Below the pieces are notes generated by a model. It was not told the DNA's origin and ran no database searches. It worked only from the letters and a program-made list of their open reading frames with translations. From Brucellaceae bacterium (GTDB lineage Bacteria > Pseudomonadota > Alphaproteobacteria > Rhizobiales > Rhizobiaceae), in assembly GCA_020637755.1 (NCBI GenBank), contig JACKJW010000016.1, positions 1-62,171 of the forward strand: a stretch of DNA of 62,171 nt, written 5' to 3'. Shown piece after piece: positions 60,349 through 62,171 of this stretch; within the stretch, counting starts at the first letter, position 1, and each line of letters starts with the position of its first letter. The position numbers were made by a program, and so were the translations under genes.

Positions 60349-61671
60349 TCACCTGGACAGGTAACAAAACCGGTTGCCGGTCTTGGGGTTCATCGCGCAC
60401 TCACCCTGGCCGCGCGGGTTGGGTTCCAGGCGTGTCGAACCGCCATTGATGGTCGTCCCCCGGCGATCAGCCACCACCACCGTCTTTGCGCCGGAAGGCC
60501 AGGTGTAGGTCGTAATCGCCTTCAATCGCTTTCCCGAACCCTCGGTGCGCTCTTCCCGGATGCAGGGTTCGTCATCAAAAAAGGACGGCGGCTCACCAAC
60601 AGTGCATTGTCCGTTTGCACCGGCCAGTGTGGTTGCAGAAACATCGGGTACCGTGAGAACCGGCCTGATGTTCCCGGTTTTCGCAGGGCCTCGCGGCAGG
60701 TCGGCGAGGCGAGTGGAGGGATCGAGAAACCCCCACGGCGCGAGGTCCATGGTACCGCGACCGGTCGTGTCAATCCGGGTCAATTCTGTCAACGCCGCGT
60801 TCTCGCGCTCGACTCCGAACGTGCAGCTGTCGCCTGACATCTCATCGATGATGACGGAGGGCCGGTTGAAGCCGTTGTCCTGCTGCATCGAAACGGGGTA
60901 GGCACTATCGATGCGTACGCCTGCTTCGTCGTGGAGCCAGCGCCAGGCGTTTTCGCACCCCTGCGTCAGGGTGCGCGCATCAGCGCGTCCCGAAAGGGCG
61001 ACCGGTCCGACATCAATGTCCCAACGGGCGGCCTGATCCACTGTTTGCACGTAAAACATTGAGGCCGCGGGCGTGTTGAGCATGTGGCCGAGCAGGGAAA
61101 CCTTCATCATGGCCCCATCCTGAAATTCCTTGCGCAGGATCAGGTCGAAAATCGAACGCGCAACCGTCGCCATCGCGAGGTCGTAGGCGCGCGTGACAGA
61201 AGCGGCGTCATAGTCTCCACCCTCAACCTGGAGGGCCGGTGCGTGAAATCCCAGGCGGCCATGCGGGTCCAGGACTCGCCAGCGGTAGTTTCCCGATTCG
61301 AAGGAGTTGAATGAACCGGCCATGAAAACCAGGGCGCACGCGCTTTCACAGCGTTGTCCTGCATCTATGCGCGTTCCCATTAGCCGCTCGGACAGAATTC
61401 TCGCGATGGCAATCGCTTCAACAAAGGAACCGCCGGGACTATCAAGGCAGATCTGGGCAAAGTTGCCCTGGGGAATCTCCAAACGGGCAAACAGTTGGCT
61501 GTCGCCCTTTTCGATCAGACCGGAGAAGCGATGGGTGCAGGGATAGGCAGTATCGACAGAAGTGAGCTCGACGAACTTTTCTTCAAGTGGCACGAGCGGT
61601 TCCAGCTTTCCGGCAATCGCCGGACTTATTCCCGCCATCAGGACGACCATCACGTTCCGGATCAATCGCAT
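60349..61671 (-). CDS. secreted ClpP-like (COG3904-type) protein, paralog 3
   Basis: 440 residues from ATG at 61671 with GAGGGGGAAG upstream. Signal peptide ending SPAIA. Core: CLDSPGGSFVEAIAIARIL, CESACALVFMAG (Cys108, Ser110, Cys112) and RLGFHAPALQVEGG (His143). C-terminal module: QCTVG-x-DEPC, YTWPSGAKTVVV, TINGGSTRLEPNPRGQG and NPKTGNRFCY. Closest to paralog 2 and separated from it by 73 bases, pointing to tandem duplication. An upstream neighbour on the same strand encodes an M3 peptidase. Confidence 0.8.
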   Translation of the reverse strand: MRLIRNVMVVLMAGISPAIAGKLEPLVPLEEKFVELTSVDTAYPCTHRFSGLIEKGDSQLFARLEIPQGNFAQICLDSPGGSFVEAIAIARILSERLMGTRIDAGQRCESACALVFMAGSFNSFESGNYRWRVLDPHGRLGFHAPALQVEGGDYDAASVTRAYDLAMATVARSIFDLILRKEFQDGAMMKVSLLGHMLNTPAASMFYVQTVDQAARWDIDVGPVALSGRADARTLTQGCENAWRWLHDEAGVRIDSAYPVSMQQDNGFNRPSVIIDEMSGDSCTFGVERENAALTELTRIDTTGRGTMDLAPWGFLDPSTRLADLPRGPAKTGNIRPVLTVPDVSATTLAGANGQCTVGEPPSFFDDEPCIREERTEGSGKRLKAITTYTWPSGAKTVVVADRRGTTINGGSTRLEPNPRGQGECAMNPKTGNRFCYLSR

Positions 61672-61756
61672 CGGCACTTCCCCCTCGCCACGGACTTATT
61701 AATAACGAAGCGGAAGAACGGGGGAACCCTTCAGGGTTGAACTCCGGCCAAAGTCC

Positions 61757-62171
61757 TCACATTTCCCCTTCGCTGAGAACACCGAGCCCGCGTCCGCGCA
61801 TCATGGCTTCCGCGCTCGGCATCTTGCCGCGGAAGGCCGTGTAAAGCTCTTCCGGGTCCTGCGATCCCCCCGCCGAATAGATGTGCTTCTTCAGTTTTGC
61901 CGCCAGTTCCGGATCGAACGGATCACCCGCTTCCTTGAAGGCCTCGAAGGCGTCTGCATCCAGCACTTCAGACCAGAGATAGGAATAGTAGCCGGCTGAA
62001 TATCCGTCGCCCGCAAACACGTGCTGGAAATGCGGCGTCCTGTGCCGCATGGCGATGGCATCCGGCTTTTGCAGCCGTTCCATTGTTTCGGTTTCGAATC
62101 GAATCGGGTCTTCCGGGGCATGGCGGCCTTCATGGAACGCCATGTCCATCAGCGCCGAGGCCGTGAACTCC
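61757..62171 (-). CDS. M3 family peptidase (Dcp/oligopeptidase type), C-terminal part only
   Basis: About 137 residues remain; the gene continues past the right edge, so the Zn-binding HExxH is not visible. The C-terminal signatures are clear: IAMRHRTPHFQHVFAGDGYS, AGYYSYLWSEVLDADAFEAF, and AGGSQDPEELYTAFRGKMP. These carry substrate-binding Tyr and His residues of the M3 fold. Dcp-type enzymes remove C-terminal dipeptides from peptides in the cytoplasm or periplasm. Confidence 0.9.
   Translation of the reverse strand, partial: EFTASALMDMAFHEGRHAPEDPIRFETETMERLQKPDAIAMRHRTPHFQHVFAGDGYSAGYYSYLWSEVLDADAFEAFKEAGDPFDPELAAKLKKHIYSAGGSQDPEELYTAFRGKMPSAEAMMRGRGLGVLSEGEM

Overview
The window is about 62 kb of GC-rich chromosome from an alphaproteobacterium. 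It most resembles the order Hyphomicrobiales (Rhizobiales), Phyllobacteriaceae/Rhizobiaceae type. The evidence is the mdh-sucCDAB-lpdA cluster, a dapF-mtaB-ftsY-yciB string, a ccmABCDG operon, an Omp19-type lipoprotein, and DUF2794, DUF1223, DUF2867 and DUF1737 proteins. The genus cannot be fixed from the sequence alone. I saw no rRNA, tRNA, insertion sequence, prophage or CRISPR array, and base composition looks even throughout.

Layout. 1-8.5 kb: end of sdhCD, envelope lipoproteins, a pair of membrane GGDEF proteins (one active-looking, one degenerate), leuC, a DUF418 membrane protein and rplS with a structured-looking leader. 8.7-17.9 kb: TauE/SafE permease, trmD-rimM, an orphan TadG-like vWA protein, xerC, a TraB/GumN protein, a MipA-like porin and the first of three secreted ClpP-like proteins. 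17.9-30.6 kb: the TCA cluster mdh-sucC-sucD-sucA-sucB and lpdA, with a secreted caspase-like gene pair and an SDR gene pair between sucB and lpdA. 30.6-38.5 kb: zapE, an Omp19-like inhibitor lipoprotein, a metallo-beta-lactamase-fold hydrolase, then dapF-mtaB-ftsY-yciB. 38.1-42.2 kb: cytochrome c maturation (ccmABCDG) with a Nudix gene. 42.4-51.9 kb: DUF1223, DUF2794, acetyltransferase, SH3 protein, CitE-like lyase, and an overlapping operon of a 45-codon ORF, a DUF4173 membrane protein, a response regulator and a histidine kinase, followed by a FAD oxidoreductase. 52-57 kb: leuD, ridA, leuB, a ZIP transporter and asd, which is preceded by a Thr/Lys-rich short ORF. 57-62 kb: a membrane-anchored winged-helix regulator, a Sel1-like protein, two more ClpP-like proteins and the end of an M3 peptidase.

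How it fits together. Much of the window is core metabolism: TCA cycle, leucine and aspartate-family biosynthesis, ribosome and SRP assembly, cytochrome c maturation. Between these blocks sits an unusual number of exported proteins with peptidase or peptidase-inhibitor folds: three ClpP-like proteins sharing a four-cysteine C-terminal module, a caspase-like protein, an Inh/Omp19 lipoprotein and a lysozyme-inhibitor-like lipoprotein.

The strongest candidates for undescribed biology are the ClpP-like family with its Cys-x-Ser-Ala-Cys-Ala active-site signature, a possible Thr/Lys leader-peptide control of asd, a switch-like leader before rplS, and a membrane winged-helix regulator with sensor-kinase topology.
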